Positions 15,535 through 22,694 of a stretch of DNA of 55,145 bases are shown here, one piece after another. Location: the NCBI GenBank assembly GCA_003223395.1, contig QHUZ01000030.1, forward strand, positions 1 through 55,145, read 5' to 3'. The position numbers and the translations under genes are program-made. The stretch is from Gemmatimonadota bacterium (GTDB lineage Bacteria > Gemmatimonadota > Gemmatimonadetes > Gemmatimonadales > GWC2-71-9). Positions within the stretch are counted from its first letter, which is position 1; each line of letters begins with the position of its first letter. Under the pieces are notes generated by a model, which was given only the letters and a program-made list of their open reading frames with translations, searched no databases and was not told the DNA's origin.

Positions 15535-16367
15535 CCGAGGCGGACGCGTTGCAGGCGTCGCATGCGCATCAGGTCGTACGTTTCCGCGACCTCGCCGCCC
15601 AGCAGAAACACGTAGGCCGTATAGTAGATCCACAGAATGAACAGCAGGACGCCGATCAGGTTCGCGTCCGACGCCACGCGGTCGAATGTCACGAAGCGCG
15701 CCACGTACAGCGTGTACAGCCGTTTGGCGATCTCGAACGCCACCGCGCAGAACAGCGACGCCACCACGCCGGTGCGCCAGTAGATCCGCCGGCTCGGCAG
15801 GAATTTGAAGATCACGAAGAACAGGAGCGTGCTGAAGAGCAGCGTGCCGAGCTGGGAGAGGACGCCGCGACTCGTGGACGCGAACGCGTTCGCCAGGAAC
15901 AACGCCCCCGCGACGAATACCATGGCGAGATCGGTCAGCTTGGCGATCGGCCAGGATCGGTTCTCCTCGGTATCAAACACCTCGTTCAGAGCCGCGCGCA
16001 GTCCTCCGAACATACGAGTCGAGAACCACAGGAACAGGGGCGCGGCGAGGAGCGTGAGGTGGCCGCGGCGCGCGACCAGGTCGCCGAGGGCGCGCTCGAT
16101 GAAGCCGAACTGCCCGTTCGGGCCGCCGCTCGACTCGGGGAGGAAGCGCTCCAGCAGCTCGTGGACGTTGAACTGGTGAATGGCGAGCTGATACTGCGCG
16201 AGGTAGCCGACCACGGCCAGGATCAGCCCGACGAAGGGAATCGCGGTGAGGAGAATGTCGAACGACACGGCGCTGGCGAGGAACGGAATGTTGTCTTCGT
16301 AGGCGGCCTCGAGGGTGCGCCGGACGACGCCGGTGACCGTGCGGTGCCAGCCGCCTTCACGATTCAC
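15531..16367 (-). CDS. YihY/BrkB family inner-membrane protein
   Basis: A 278-residue membrane protein with about six hydrophobic helices. The family signatures are N-I-P-F-L-A-S-A-V-S-F near the start, N-E-V-F-D-T-E-E-N-R-S-W in the middle, and I-G-V-L-L-F-I-L-W-I-Y-Y-T-A-Y-V-F-L-L-G-G-E near the end. Once called RNase BN, this family is now thought to be a transporter or envelope factor of unknown substrate. Both ends overlap neighbours by 4 bp. Confidence 0.88.
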   Translation of the reverse strand: MNREGGWHRTVTGVVRRTLEAAYEDNIPFLASAVSFDILLTAIPFVGLILAVVGYLAQYQLAIHQFNVHELLERFLPESSGGPNGQFGFIERALGDLVARRGHLTLLAAPLFLWFSTRMFGGLRAALNEVFDTEENRSWPIAKLTDLAMVFVAGALFLANAFASTSRGVLSQLGTLLFSTLLFFVIFKFLPSRRIYWRTGVVASLFCAVAFEIAKRLYTLYVARFVTFDRVASDANLIGVLLFILWIYYTAYVFLLGGEVAETYDLMRMRRLQRVRLG

Positions 16368-16729
16368 GCGAGCGGCTCGTCCTCCTCATCGGACACAGGG
16401 GGCACCGGGGGCCTGGTCGCCCGGGCGCGACGGCGGCGGGCGGCCTCGAGCCGGCGGCGCAGCTGCTCGCGTGTCGCGATCTCCGGCGCCTCGTCGTCTT
16501 CCTCTTCGTCGGACTCCTCGGACTCCGCGTCTGCTTCGGCCTCCTTCAGGAGGCCGCGAACCTCATCGACCTTATCCTCGGCGAGCTCCTTCAGGTTGCG
16601 CAGGCCTTTGGTCACTTTGCGGCGCGTGCTCTCCCCGCCCTCGGTCGGCGCGAAGACGAAACCCGCCACCGCGCCGAGCACGATGCCGAAGAGGAACGCG
16701 CCAAAGCCGCCTCCAGTCCGCTCGCTCAT
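16364..16729 (-). CDS. YtxH-like small membrane protein
   Basis: A 121-residue protein with an N-terminal Gly/Ala-rich helix (G-A-F-L-F-G-I-V-L-G-A-V-A-G-F-V-F-A-P) followed by T-R-R-K-V-T-K-G-L, the YtxH pattern. An amphipathic, then acidic region (about 65-85) and an Arg-rich tail ending in acidic residues follow. YtxH proteins are stress-linked envelope proteins with no known activity. It is coupled to both neighbours by 4-bp overlaps. Confidence 0.8.
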   Translation of the reverse strand: MSERTGGGFGAFLFGIVLGAVAGFVFAPTEGGESTRRKVTKGLRNLKELAEDKVDEVRGLLKEAEADAESEESDEEEDDEAPEIATREQLRRRLEAARRRRARATRPPVPPVSDEEDEPLA

Positions 16730-18057
16730 TCGCCGGCCTCCGCGTCATCCGGTGCCGACACCAGCGCGGTCCGCGGCGCGGCGTGCGACACGAGTTTCGG
16801 TTTGACGTACCGATCGGTCGCCGCGCGTGTGCCCTTGACCCGCAGCTGCTCGAACAGGAACGCGAACGTCTTCTCGAGATCGGCCCCGATCGCGGCCCGC
16901 ACATCGGCGGGCAGATCCCAGAACCGGCGCTTGAAGGGCCCGATCGCTTTCTTCCGGCTCTTATAGATGAACTGTTCCTCGGTGTCGCCCTTCTTCCACT
17001 CTTCCTTCGCTTCGCGCTTGACCCACTCGTTCACCTCGCGGCGCAGATCTTTGGGGAGCGCGGGGTGATCCATGACGATGGTCTGGAAATTCGTCGCGAG
17101 GTGGATCTCGACCGCTTCGCACTCGGGGAACTGCGAAAACGCTTCCGGCGGCAGCGTGGACGCGCCGTGCTGCACCGCGCCGCCGAGTCCGTACTTCGTC
17201 CGCGCGTCATGGGAGAGCGCTTTCAGCGCCTCGAGGTCGAGCTGCACCTTGGCAATCGAGCCGTCGGGCAACACGACGCCGCCGTGGCTCGTGCCGGTCT
17301 GCACGGAGATCTTCGAAATACCCGGTGCGGTCCCGAGCTTTGTCAGCGTGCGGTTGTAGCCGTCCATGAACGCGCGCAGCTCGTGCACGTCGCTGTTCTT
17401 GCCGCCCACTTCGCCGATTTCCGCACCGACCGACGTCGTGACGTCTTCCGGTTCCGAGTCGCGGATGAATTTCGTGAGCTCGGCGGCGCGCTCGTAGTTC
17501 GTGCGCTGCTGTTCGTCGAGATTGGGCTTGGAGAGGTCAACGAGCGTGGACGTGTCGATGTCGATGTTGTAAAAGCCCGCGTGCAGCTCCTCTTCGATCA
17601 GCGCGCGCAGCGCCTTCAGCTCGGCGTCGGGATCGGCCGCGTACTTCTTCGCGTTGACCTGGACGTGGTCGCCTTGAATGAACAGCGGCCCCGCGAATCC
17701 CTCGCGCAGCGCCGCCGCCGTCATCACCGCCACGTACTCGGCGGGCCGCTGGTCGGTGTAGGCGATCTCGCTGCGGGCGATCTCGCAGATGATCGCCCCC
17801 GCATCGAGCCGCTTCGCCGCGCGGAAGATCGCGCGTCCCGTGTCGTAGGAGAGAATCCGGACGTTCATCGCGGGCGTGGTGAACGCCGGGACTTCGCCCC
17901 GGCCCCGCGCCAGATAGAGCTCGTGAATCGAGGCGGGCCGCACGCCGGCCTGTTGCCCCATCTCCCAAATCATCCATCGCGCGTGCGCCTTCTCGTCTTC
18001 GCTGCCGAAGACAGCCGTGCGCACCAGCGCGTCGATCTTGGCGGTTTCTTTGAGCAT
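16726..18057 (-). CDS. Class II fructose-bisphosphate aldolase-family protein
   Basis: A 443-residue protein with a zinc aldolase-like TIM barrel. A metal-binding segment L-F-I-Q-G-D-H-V-Q-V-N, the T-S-H-G-G-V-V-L-P-D-G loop and G-A-S-T-L-P-P recall class II aldolases. It is longer than the usual ~300-350 residues and has an N-terminal helical region and a basic C-terminal tail, so it belongs to a divergent branch. Aldol cleavage of a sugar bisphosphate is likely, but the exact substrate is not certain. It sits between the MBL hydrolase (20 bp) and YtxH (4-bp overlap), downstream of pyruvate kinase, which supports a glycolytic link. Confidence 0.78.
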   Translation of the reverse strand: MLKETAKIDALVRTAVFGSEDEKAHARWMIWEMGQQAGVRPASIHELYLARGRGEVPAFTTPAMNVRILSYDTGRAIFRAAKRLDAGAIICEIARSEIAYTDQRPAEYVAVMTAAALREGFAGPLFIQGDHVQVNAKKYAADPDAELKALRALIEEELHAGFYNIDIDTSTLVDLSKPNLDEQQRTNYERAAELTKFIRDSEPEDVTTSVGAEIGEVGGKNSDVHELRAFMDGYNRTLTKLGTAPGISKISVQTGTSHGGVVLPDGSIAKVQLDLEALKALSHDARTKYGLGGAVQHGASTLPPEAFSQFPECEAVEIHLATNFQTIVMDHPALPKDLRREVNEWVKREAKEEWKKGDTEEQFIYKSRKKAIGPFKRRFWDLPADVRAAIGADLEKTFAFLFEQLRVKGTRAATDRYVKPKLVSHAAPRTALVSAPDDAEAGE

Positions 18058-18077
18058 GAGCCTCCTCGCGGCGGAAT

Positions 18078-18860
18078 TTATGCCCCGGGTAGGTCGATAA
18101 CCAGCCCGTCGTACGCCGGCGCAATGCCGGGTGGGAGCTTCGCCGCAAGCGCCGCATGGGTGTTCTCATGCGTGAGATGCGTGAAGAGCGTGCGGCGCGC
18201 ACCGACACGCTGTGCCGCGGCGACCGCTTCCGGCACGGACAGGTGCAGCGGATGGGGCCGCGACAGCAGCGCGTTGAGCACCAGCACCTCGAGGCCGGTC
18301 AGGGCAGTGACCACGTCGTCGGGAATCGTCTTCACGTCCGTCAAATACGCGACCGCCCCGATGCGATAGCCGAAGACCGCATGATCCCCGTGCGGGAGCG
18401 ACAGCGGCAGGACCGGCACGCCGGCGATCGACGTAGTCGTTCCGGGCTCGAGCACGTGGGCCTGCAGCTCGGGCTTGCTCGTGCCCACCGGCACCACGAT
18501 CGAGGGGTCGAAAATGTAGGGAAACTTCGCGACCAGCTCCGCCATGGTGTCGCGCGAGCCGTACGCCGGCAGCATGGCACCCTGGCGCACCGAGAGGGCG
18601 CGCAGGTCGTCGATGCCGTGCACGTGGTCGGCGTGGGCGTGGGTAAACAGCACCGCGTCGATGTGATCGACGCCGGCGGCGACGAGCTGCAGCCGCAGCT
18701 CGGGCGGCGTGTCGATCAGGAGGCGTTTGCCCTGGGTTTCGATCAAAGCGGCGGTGCGCGTGCGCCAGTCGCGCGGGTCAGCGGATGTACAGGTAGGACA
18801 GCGGCAGCCGATCTGCGGCACGCCGAACGACGTGCCGGTGCCGAGCAAGATCAGCCGCAC
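18078..18860 (-). CDS. MBL-fold metallohydrolase (PhnP-like)
   Basis: A 260-residue metallo-beta-lactamase-fold enzyme. The metal motif H-x-H-x-D-H is in FTHAHADHVHG. Further ligands are in S-L-P-H-G-D-H, Y-L-T-D-V-K and the late F-T-H-L-T-H. An N-terminal C-R-C-P-T-C zinc-type cluster after GTGTSFGVPQIG is typical of PhnP-like phosphodiesterases that cleave cyclic ribosyl phosphates. The GTG start lies one base from the pyruvate kinase stop. The physiological substrate is unknown; no phosphonate genes are present. Confidence 0.85.
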   Translation of the reverse strand: MRLILLGTGTSFGVPQIGCRCPTCTSADPRDWRTRTAALIETQGKRLLIDTPPELRLQLVAAGVDHIDAVLFTHAHADHVHGIDDLRALSVRQGAMLPAYGSRDTMAELVAKFPYIFDPSIVVPVGTSKPELQAHVLEPGTTTSIAGVPVLPLSLPHGDHAVFGYRIGAVAYLTDVKTIPDDVVTALTGLEVLVLNALLSRPHPLHLSVPEAVAAAQRVGARRTLFTHLTHENTHAALAAKLPPGIAPAYDGLVIDLPGA

Positions 18861-18861
18861 G

Positions 18862-20286
18862 TCACACTACCTCGACCTTGATGAGGTTGGTGCTGCCCGA
18901 GACGTCCCACGGGACGCCCGCGGTCATGACGATGCAATCGCCGCGCTTCGCGTATTGGCGGCGGAGAATGAGATCGCGCACGACCGTGAGCATGGCATCG
19001 TAGCCGGGGACGCGATCGACGAGGACCGGGATCACGCCCCACACCAGGGCGAGCTGGCGGTAGGTCGGCGCCTCGGTCGTGATGGCGAGAATCGGGACGG
19101 GGGGGCGCAGCGCGGCGACTTTGCGCGCGGTGAATCCGCCCTTGGTGAGCGTGACGATGAGCGGCGTCTTGAGCATCCGCGCGACCGCGTATGTCCCCCA
19201 GGCGATTGCGTCTTCGGTGTGGACGCCTTCGGTCTCGCGGCGCCGCTCCTCCCGCAGGCGCAGCGGGTGGCGCTCCATTTCGCGGATGATGCGGTCCATG
19301 GCGCGCACCGCTTCCACCGGGTATTTGCCCACGGCGGTTTCCGCCGAGAGCATCACCGCATCGGTGCCGTCGAGGATCGCGTTGGCCACGTCGGAGGCTT
19401 CGGCACGGGTGGGCCGCGGATGGTTGACCATCGACTCGAGCATCTGCGTCGCCGTGATCACCGGCTTCCCTTGGTGATTCGCTTCGCTGATGAGGCGCTT
19501 CTGGACGAGGGGGACCTGCTCGAACGGGAGCTCGACACCCAGATCGCCGCGCGCGACCATGACGGCATCCGACGCCGCCACGATCTTCTCGAGATTATCG
19601 AGTGCGGTCGCCTTCTCGATCTTTGCCACCAGCTTCGTGGCGCCGCGCACCAATCCCCGCAGCTCCTCGATGTCCTCCGGGCGGCGCACGAACGACAGCG
19701 CGAGGTAGTCCACACCGATCTGCAGGGCGTCCTGGACGTCCTCGCGGTCCTTCTCCGTGAGCGCGGGAGCCGACACCTGGACGCCCGGCAGGTTCATGCC
19801 CTTGTGAGCGGTCAGCATTCCGCCGTCGATCACGCGGGCGCGCACGCGCGGGGGCTCGACCGCCGTCACGTCCACCGAGAGGAGGCCGTCGTTCAGCAGG
19901 ATGCGGGAGCCGACGCGGGCGTCGGTGGCGAGTCCGTCGTACGTTGTCGGGAGTTCGCCTCCCCGCGCGACCTCTTCCGGAGCGAAAACTACCTCCTGAC
20001 CCGGCTTCAGCTCGCGCGGCGCGGCGAGATCTCCGACCCGAATGCGCGGCCCCTGGAGGTCCAGCAGGATGGCGACCGGCGAGTCGCTGCGGCCCGCGAC
20101 CCGGCGGGCGGCGTCGATCCACTGGGCGCGCAGTTCGGGAGTCCCGTGGGATGCATTGATGCGCACGACGTTCGTGCCGGCCTGGATCAGGGCAGCGATC
20201 GTCGATTCGTCGCCCGTCGCGGGACCCAGGGTCGCGACGATCTTGGTGCGGCGGATCTGCGGGACGCCGTTTGTTCGGTTATCCAC
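18862..20286 (-). CDS. pyk: Pyruvate kinase
   Basis: A 474-residue pyruvate kinase (PEP + ADP to pyruvate + ATP). R-R-T-K-I-V-A-T-L-G-P-A-T opens the barrel. V-V-R-I-N-A-S-H-G, the catalytic V-A-K-I-E-K-A loop, M-V-A-R-G-D-L-G-V-E and I-T-A-T-Q-M-L-E-S-M follow. A usual N-S-F-S-H-G is N-A-S-H-G here. GTG at 20286 is the only canonical start close to the conserved N-terminus. It lacks a good ribosome-binding site and lies inside a DnaA-box-like sequence. It heads the string to the Ig-like gene. Confidence 0.95.
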   Translation of the reverse strand: MDNRTNGVPQIRRTKIVATLGPATGDESTIAALIQAGTNVVRINASHGTPELRAQWIDAARRVAGRSDSPVAILLDLQGPRIRVGDLAAPRELKPGQEVVFAPEEVARGGELPTTYDGLATDARVGSRILLNDGLLSVDVTAVEPPRVRARVIDGGMLTAHKGMNLPGVQVSAPALTEKDREDVQDALQIGVDYLALSFVRRPEDIEELRGLVRGATKLVAKIEKATALDNLEKIVAASDAVMVARGDLGVELPFEQVPLVQKRLISEANHQGKPVITATQMLESMVNHPRPTRAEASDVANAILDGTDAVMLSAETAVGKYPVEAVRAMDRIIREMERHPLRLREERRRETEGVHTEDAIAWGTYAVARMLKTPLIVTLTKGGFTARKVAALRPPVPILAITTEAPTYRQLALVWGVIPVLVDRVPGYDAMLTVVRDLILRRQYAKRGDCIVMTAGVPWDVSGSTNLIKVEVV

Positions 20287-20316
20287 AAATGCACGCGGGG
20301 TGGGAGATGTGGAAAA
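20279..20316. promoter_or_regulatory. Two inverted DnaA-box-like sites at the pyk start
   Basis: TTATCCACA (20279-20287) is a perfect consensus DnaA box and covers the pyk GTG. TGTGGAAAA (20308-20316) is a one-mismatch box in the opposite orientation. Together they form an inverted repeat, so another dimeric regulator is equally possible. The rest of the 213-bp gap up to marR shows no RNA gene or hairpin I can support. Confidence 0.45.
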
Positions 20317-20499
20317 GTGACCAGCCTGGAACGGGATTCGACACGCGATGGAGAAGCGACAGCTGCTTCGACAACGTCGAACTGAATGCGTTGAATTGAC
20401 TACGTCTAATGGCGATCGTTGAAGTAATACGTGAAGCGACACTGCGGTCCCGGCCAGCTCCGCCTCGGTGCATAAAGATTCGCACATTTGTATACACGC

Positions 20500-20961
20500 T
20501 CAGCGCACGACCTCGAGCGACTTCTGCTCCAGCCGCAACTTGAGCTCCTGCAGCACGTGAATCGTCCGCGCCATGGCCGAGGCGGGCATGCCCTCGATGG
20601 TACGGGCGGCGAGGCGGCGCTCGAGCTGTCCGACGCGCAGGAGGACCTCCAACCCGTGCCGGGTGATGGTCACGCGCACGCCGCGATCGTCGTCGGGATC
20701 GGTCGTGGTCTCGACAAACCCCTTCGCCTCGAGCCGCTGGATGAATGTCGTGGCCGCGGCGCGCGACACGCCCAGCTCGCTGGCGACGTCACTGGGCCGC
20801 GCGCCGTCGGGGCCACCCAGGTCGACGGCCTGCATGACCGCGTGCGCCCGCTGTGACAGCCCAAACGCCTTGTAGGCGCGATTCCCGGCCCGCTCGATGG
20901 CCTGCTGCGCCGCGATCACGGCGTCGGTGAGCTGGAGGGCCAATTCTGAGCGGTCACCCAT
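20500..20961 (-). CDS. MarR-family transcriptional regulator
   Basis: A 153-residue winged-helix regulator; the start M-G-D-R-S-E-L at 20961 is preferred over an upstream ATG at 20994 that lies in a repeat. The core has G-A-R-P-S-D-V-A-S-E-L-G-V-S-R-A-A-A-T-T-F as helix-turn-helix, R-L-E-A-K-G-F-V-E-T and wing D-D-D-R-G-V-R-V-T-I-T. MarR proteins bind palindromes and release on ligand. A GTTAAC palindrome just upstream suggests autoregulation. The neighbouring genes give no clear efflux target. Confidence 0.87.
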   Translation of the reverse strand: MGDRSELALQLTDAVIAAQQAIERAGNRAYKAFGLSQRAHAVMQAVDLGGPDGARPSDVASELGVSRAAATTFIQRLEAKGFVETTTDPDDDRGVRVTITRHGLEVLLRVGQLERRLAARTIEGMPASAMARTIHVLQELKLRLEQKSLEVVR

Positions 20962-20963
20962 GC

Positions 20964-20991
20964 CCGTCAGCCTTCTGCCGTCAGCCGTCGG
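20964..20991. repeat. Degenerate tandem array, 4 x 7 bp (CCGTCAG)
   Basis: Heptamers CCGTCAG, CCTTCTG, CCGTCAG, CCGTCGG lie directly between the marR start and its predicted operator, so they would form the marR mRNA leader. Confidence 0.75.
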
Positions 20992-20995
20992 CAAG

Positions 20996-21021
20996 ATGTT
21001 AACATGTTGATAGTTAACATA
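20996..21021. promoter_or_regulatory. Predicted MarR operator / marR promoter region
   Basis: Two GTTAAC hexamers, themselves palindromes, lie 13-14 bp apart in an AT-rich island: TGTTAACA at the left and AGTTAACA at the right, with TGTTGATA between. Size and symmetry fit a MarR-family operator with tandem half-sites. The AT-rich stretch extends to about 21033. Confidence 0.55.
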
Positions 21022-21064
21022 CTAAATATTTTCGTGTCCGCAAGAGCAGTCTTTGGGGGGAGTC

Positions 21065-21092
21065 TGATGGCAGATCGCTGACGGCCGATGGC
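21065..21092. repeat. Degenerate tandem array, 4 x 7 bp (TGAYGGC)
   Basis: Heptamers TGATGGC, AGATCGC, TGACGGC, CGATGGC end five bases before the stop codon of the zinc-ribbon gene. Together with the 20964 array they bracket the marR promoter region. The units are partly reverse-complementary to CCGTCAG. Confidence 0.75.
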
Positions 21093-21096
21093 TCCC

Positions 21097-21486
21097 TCAG
21101 CAGGTTTCCGACCAATCGACCTTCGATTCCGTTTTGCAGCGCAGGCACTTCAGCGAGTCGGGCTTGCCGCTGAAATCCTGACGCTCCTGGCACTGGGGAC
21201 AGACGGCGTAGGTCTGGGTGACTTCCTCCCCTTCCCTGCCGCCCAGGGTAGGGCGGAGCAGACCGGTCCGCACCACGATGCTCCAGCGGTCGGGGGGCGA
21301 CTCGCGCACAGCGAGGTCGATGCGGCTGACACGCACCGGTTTCTTGCGCACTTCGATGACGACTTTCCCGTCATCAGTTTCGTCGACGATGGGGTACCAC
21401 GCGCCGCGCCGCAGAACGTCGGCGACGTTGTCCAGACATCGCGCCCAACCGCGTGGCGAGGGGGGGGGAACCATGCGCGGGGCCAA
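21097..21486 (-). CDS. Small zinc-ribbon protein, paralogue A (unknown family)
   Basis: A 129-residue protein of no family I recognise. It has G-W-A-R, L-R-R-G-A-W-Y-P-I-V, a beta-rich middle with S-P-P-D-R-W-S-I-V, then T-Y-A-V-C-P-Q-C-x-x-R-Q and a second C-L-R-C pair near the C-terminus. The two C-x-x-C pairs would bind one zinc. The protein at 22233-22622 is a clear paralogue with the same order of motifs. No signal peptide; likely cytoplasmic. It is divergent from the MOSC gene by 26 bp. Confidence 0.65.
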   Translation of the reverse strand: MAPRMVPPPSPRGWARCLDNVADVLRRGAWYPIVDETDDGKVVIEVRKKPVRVSRIDLAVRESPPDRWSIVVRTGLLRPTLGGREGEEVTQTYAVCPQCQERQDFSGKPDSLKCLRCKTESKVDWSETC

Positions 21487-21512
21487 TGTAGCACATCCTG
21501 CTAGATTTCGTT

Positions 21513-22091
21513 ATGCGCACGATCGGAACGGTCACTCGCCTGCAGATCCAACGCGACTCGCTGAAGACCGGCGAGAAGCCCACGCGAACCTACGACCCCG
21601 CGCCACTCCTCGCCGTGCCGGCGCTCCACGTCTCACCGGACGGCGCACTCGGCGCGAGCCCCGGTGGGATGTGGGCCGTGGACGTCCACCATCGCTCTCA
21701 TCCCGTCACCAAGAACGAAGATGGACTGCACGGCATCTCGCTCGGGTTCACATCGCACTACGACGCGATGCGCGCGCACTTCGGGGAGAAGGTCGTGGTC
21801 GGATGCGCGGGCGAAAACATCATCGCGACGAGCGACCGGCAATTCGGTTATGACGATCTCGCGGCCGGCGTCGCGATCCTGTCACCCGAGGGGAAGGAGC
21901 GCGTGCGGCTGAAGGTGCTCCAGGTCGCGCACCCGTGCAGACCGTTCACCGGATGGGCACTGGGAAAGACGGTCGAGCCCGAAGAGCTCAAAAAGCACCT
22001 CCAATTCCTCGATGGGGGCATGAGAGGGTTCTACTGCGTCGGTGAGGGGATGGGGACGGTGTCACTGGGAGATTCCGTTGCAATTCTTTAG
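21513..22091 (+). CDS. MOSC-domain protein
   Basis: A 192-residue MOSC domain protein. Family marks are G-C-A-G-E-N-I, a conserved cysteine in the V-A-H-P-C-R-P-F segment (residues ~145-151), and the end motif M-G-T-V-S-L-G-D-S-V-A-I-L. MOSC domains carry sulfur or molybdenum cofactor-related chemistry on a conserved Cys; stand-alone forms such as YiiM reduce N-hydroxylated bases. The substrate is not clear here. It is flanked on each side by one zinc-ribbon paralogue on the opposite strand. Confidence 0.82.
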   Translation: MRTIGTVTRLQIQRDSLKTGEKPTRTYDPAPLLAVPALHVSPDGALGASPGGMWAVDVHHRSHPVTKNEDGLHGISLGFTSHYDAMRAHFGEKVVVGCAGENIIATSDRQFGYDDLAAGVAILSPEGKERVRLKVLQVAHPCRPFTGWALGKTVEPEELKKHLQFLDGGMRGFYCVGEGMGTVSLGDSVAIL

Positions 22092-22096
22092 GACAT

Positions 22097-22220
22097 GCAA
22101 AGGCTAGGCCTCAGACGCAGCAGCGGGCCACCGGAAACAGGAAACGGGACAATCCCGCGCGAGGGTTGTCCCGTTGACGTTTGACCAAAAACCGCGGTGC
22201 GTCTGCAGCCTAGCTTTTGC
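22097..22220. terminator. Nested long hairpin between convergent genes (bidirectional terminator or structured RNA)
   Basis: Outer arms GCAAAGGCTAGGC (22097-22109) and GCCTAGCTTTTGC (22208-22220) pair over 13 bp with one mismatch. A second pair, CAGACGCA and TGCGTCTG, lies inside, with GCGG/CCGC next to it. The centre is a perfect 10-bp stem AACGGGACAA/TTGTCCCGTT. The MOSC gene ends just left of it and paralogue B ends just right, so it probably terminates both. Confidence 0.65.
22131..22151. repeat. Short 7-bp array, 3 units (CMGGAAA)
   Basis: Heptamers CCGGAAA, CAGGAAA and CGGGACA run into the left arm of the central terminator stem. It is the shortest array reported here and could be chance. 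Confidence 0.45.
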
Positions 22221-22232
22221 AGGTCCCCGCTT

Positions 22233-22622
22233 TTAGCTCAGTTCATCCCAGGCCATCGCCGCGCTCTTATGGCAGCGATCGCATATCATTTCATTCGTCC
22301 TGGCTTCAATGCCCTGCCGATGTCTGCACGCTGGGCACACCGCGTATGTCAGTGGGAAGATTCGCCCGAGCCGTTCGATCACACGCGGCTCGCAGCGGAC
22401 GATCGTCCACCGTTCCGGCGGATGATAGCGGATCTCGAGGAAGCGACGATCGACCGGCACGTTGTGCCGGTTGACGTCGAGGACGACGATGTTGCTCGAG
22501 GAGATGCGAACGACGGGATACCATGCGCCACGCCGCAGCGTGTGCGCGCCCGCCGGACCGACGCGAGCCCAACCCTTCACCTGCAACCGCGTCGGCGTGA
22601 CCATTCGGTTAGCGCTTTCCAT
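22233..22622 (-). CDS. Small zinc-ribbon protein, paralogue B (unknown family)
   Basis: A 129-residue paralogue of the 21097-21486 protein, with G-W-A-R, L-R-R-G-A-W-Y-P-V-V, P-P-E-R-W-T-I-V, T-Y-A-V-C-P-A-C-x-x-R-Q, a late C-D-R-C pair and a closing W-D-E-L-S (W-S-E in the other copy). It differs mainly in the N-terminal ~15 residues and in the loop before T-Y-A-V-C-P. No signal peptide. The shared N-terminal fold plus a C-terminal zinc ribbon suggests a nucleic-acid or protein-binding role, but this is inference. Confidence 0.65.
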   Translation of the reverse strand: MESANRMVTPTRLQVKGWARVGPAGAHTLRRGAWYPVVRISSSNIVVLDVNRHNVPVDRRFLEIRYHPPERWTIVRCEPRVIERLGRIFPLTYAVCPACRHRQGIEARTNEMICDRCHKSAAMAWDELS

Positions 22623-22694
22623 GACCTCTAGACTACCCTCATCGTCAAGGGACTGTCGTGACTAGAGTCACAGCTACCCCGGTCGGGTCAGGGT

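Noticed and set aside
20279-20316. Chromosomal replication origin
   Set aside because: Only two DnaA-box-like sites, no AT-rich unwinding stretch and no dnaA, dnaN or gidA nearby; dnaX and recR alone do not mark an origin.
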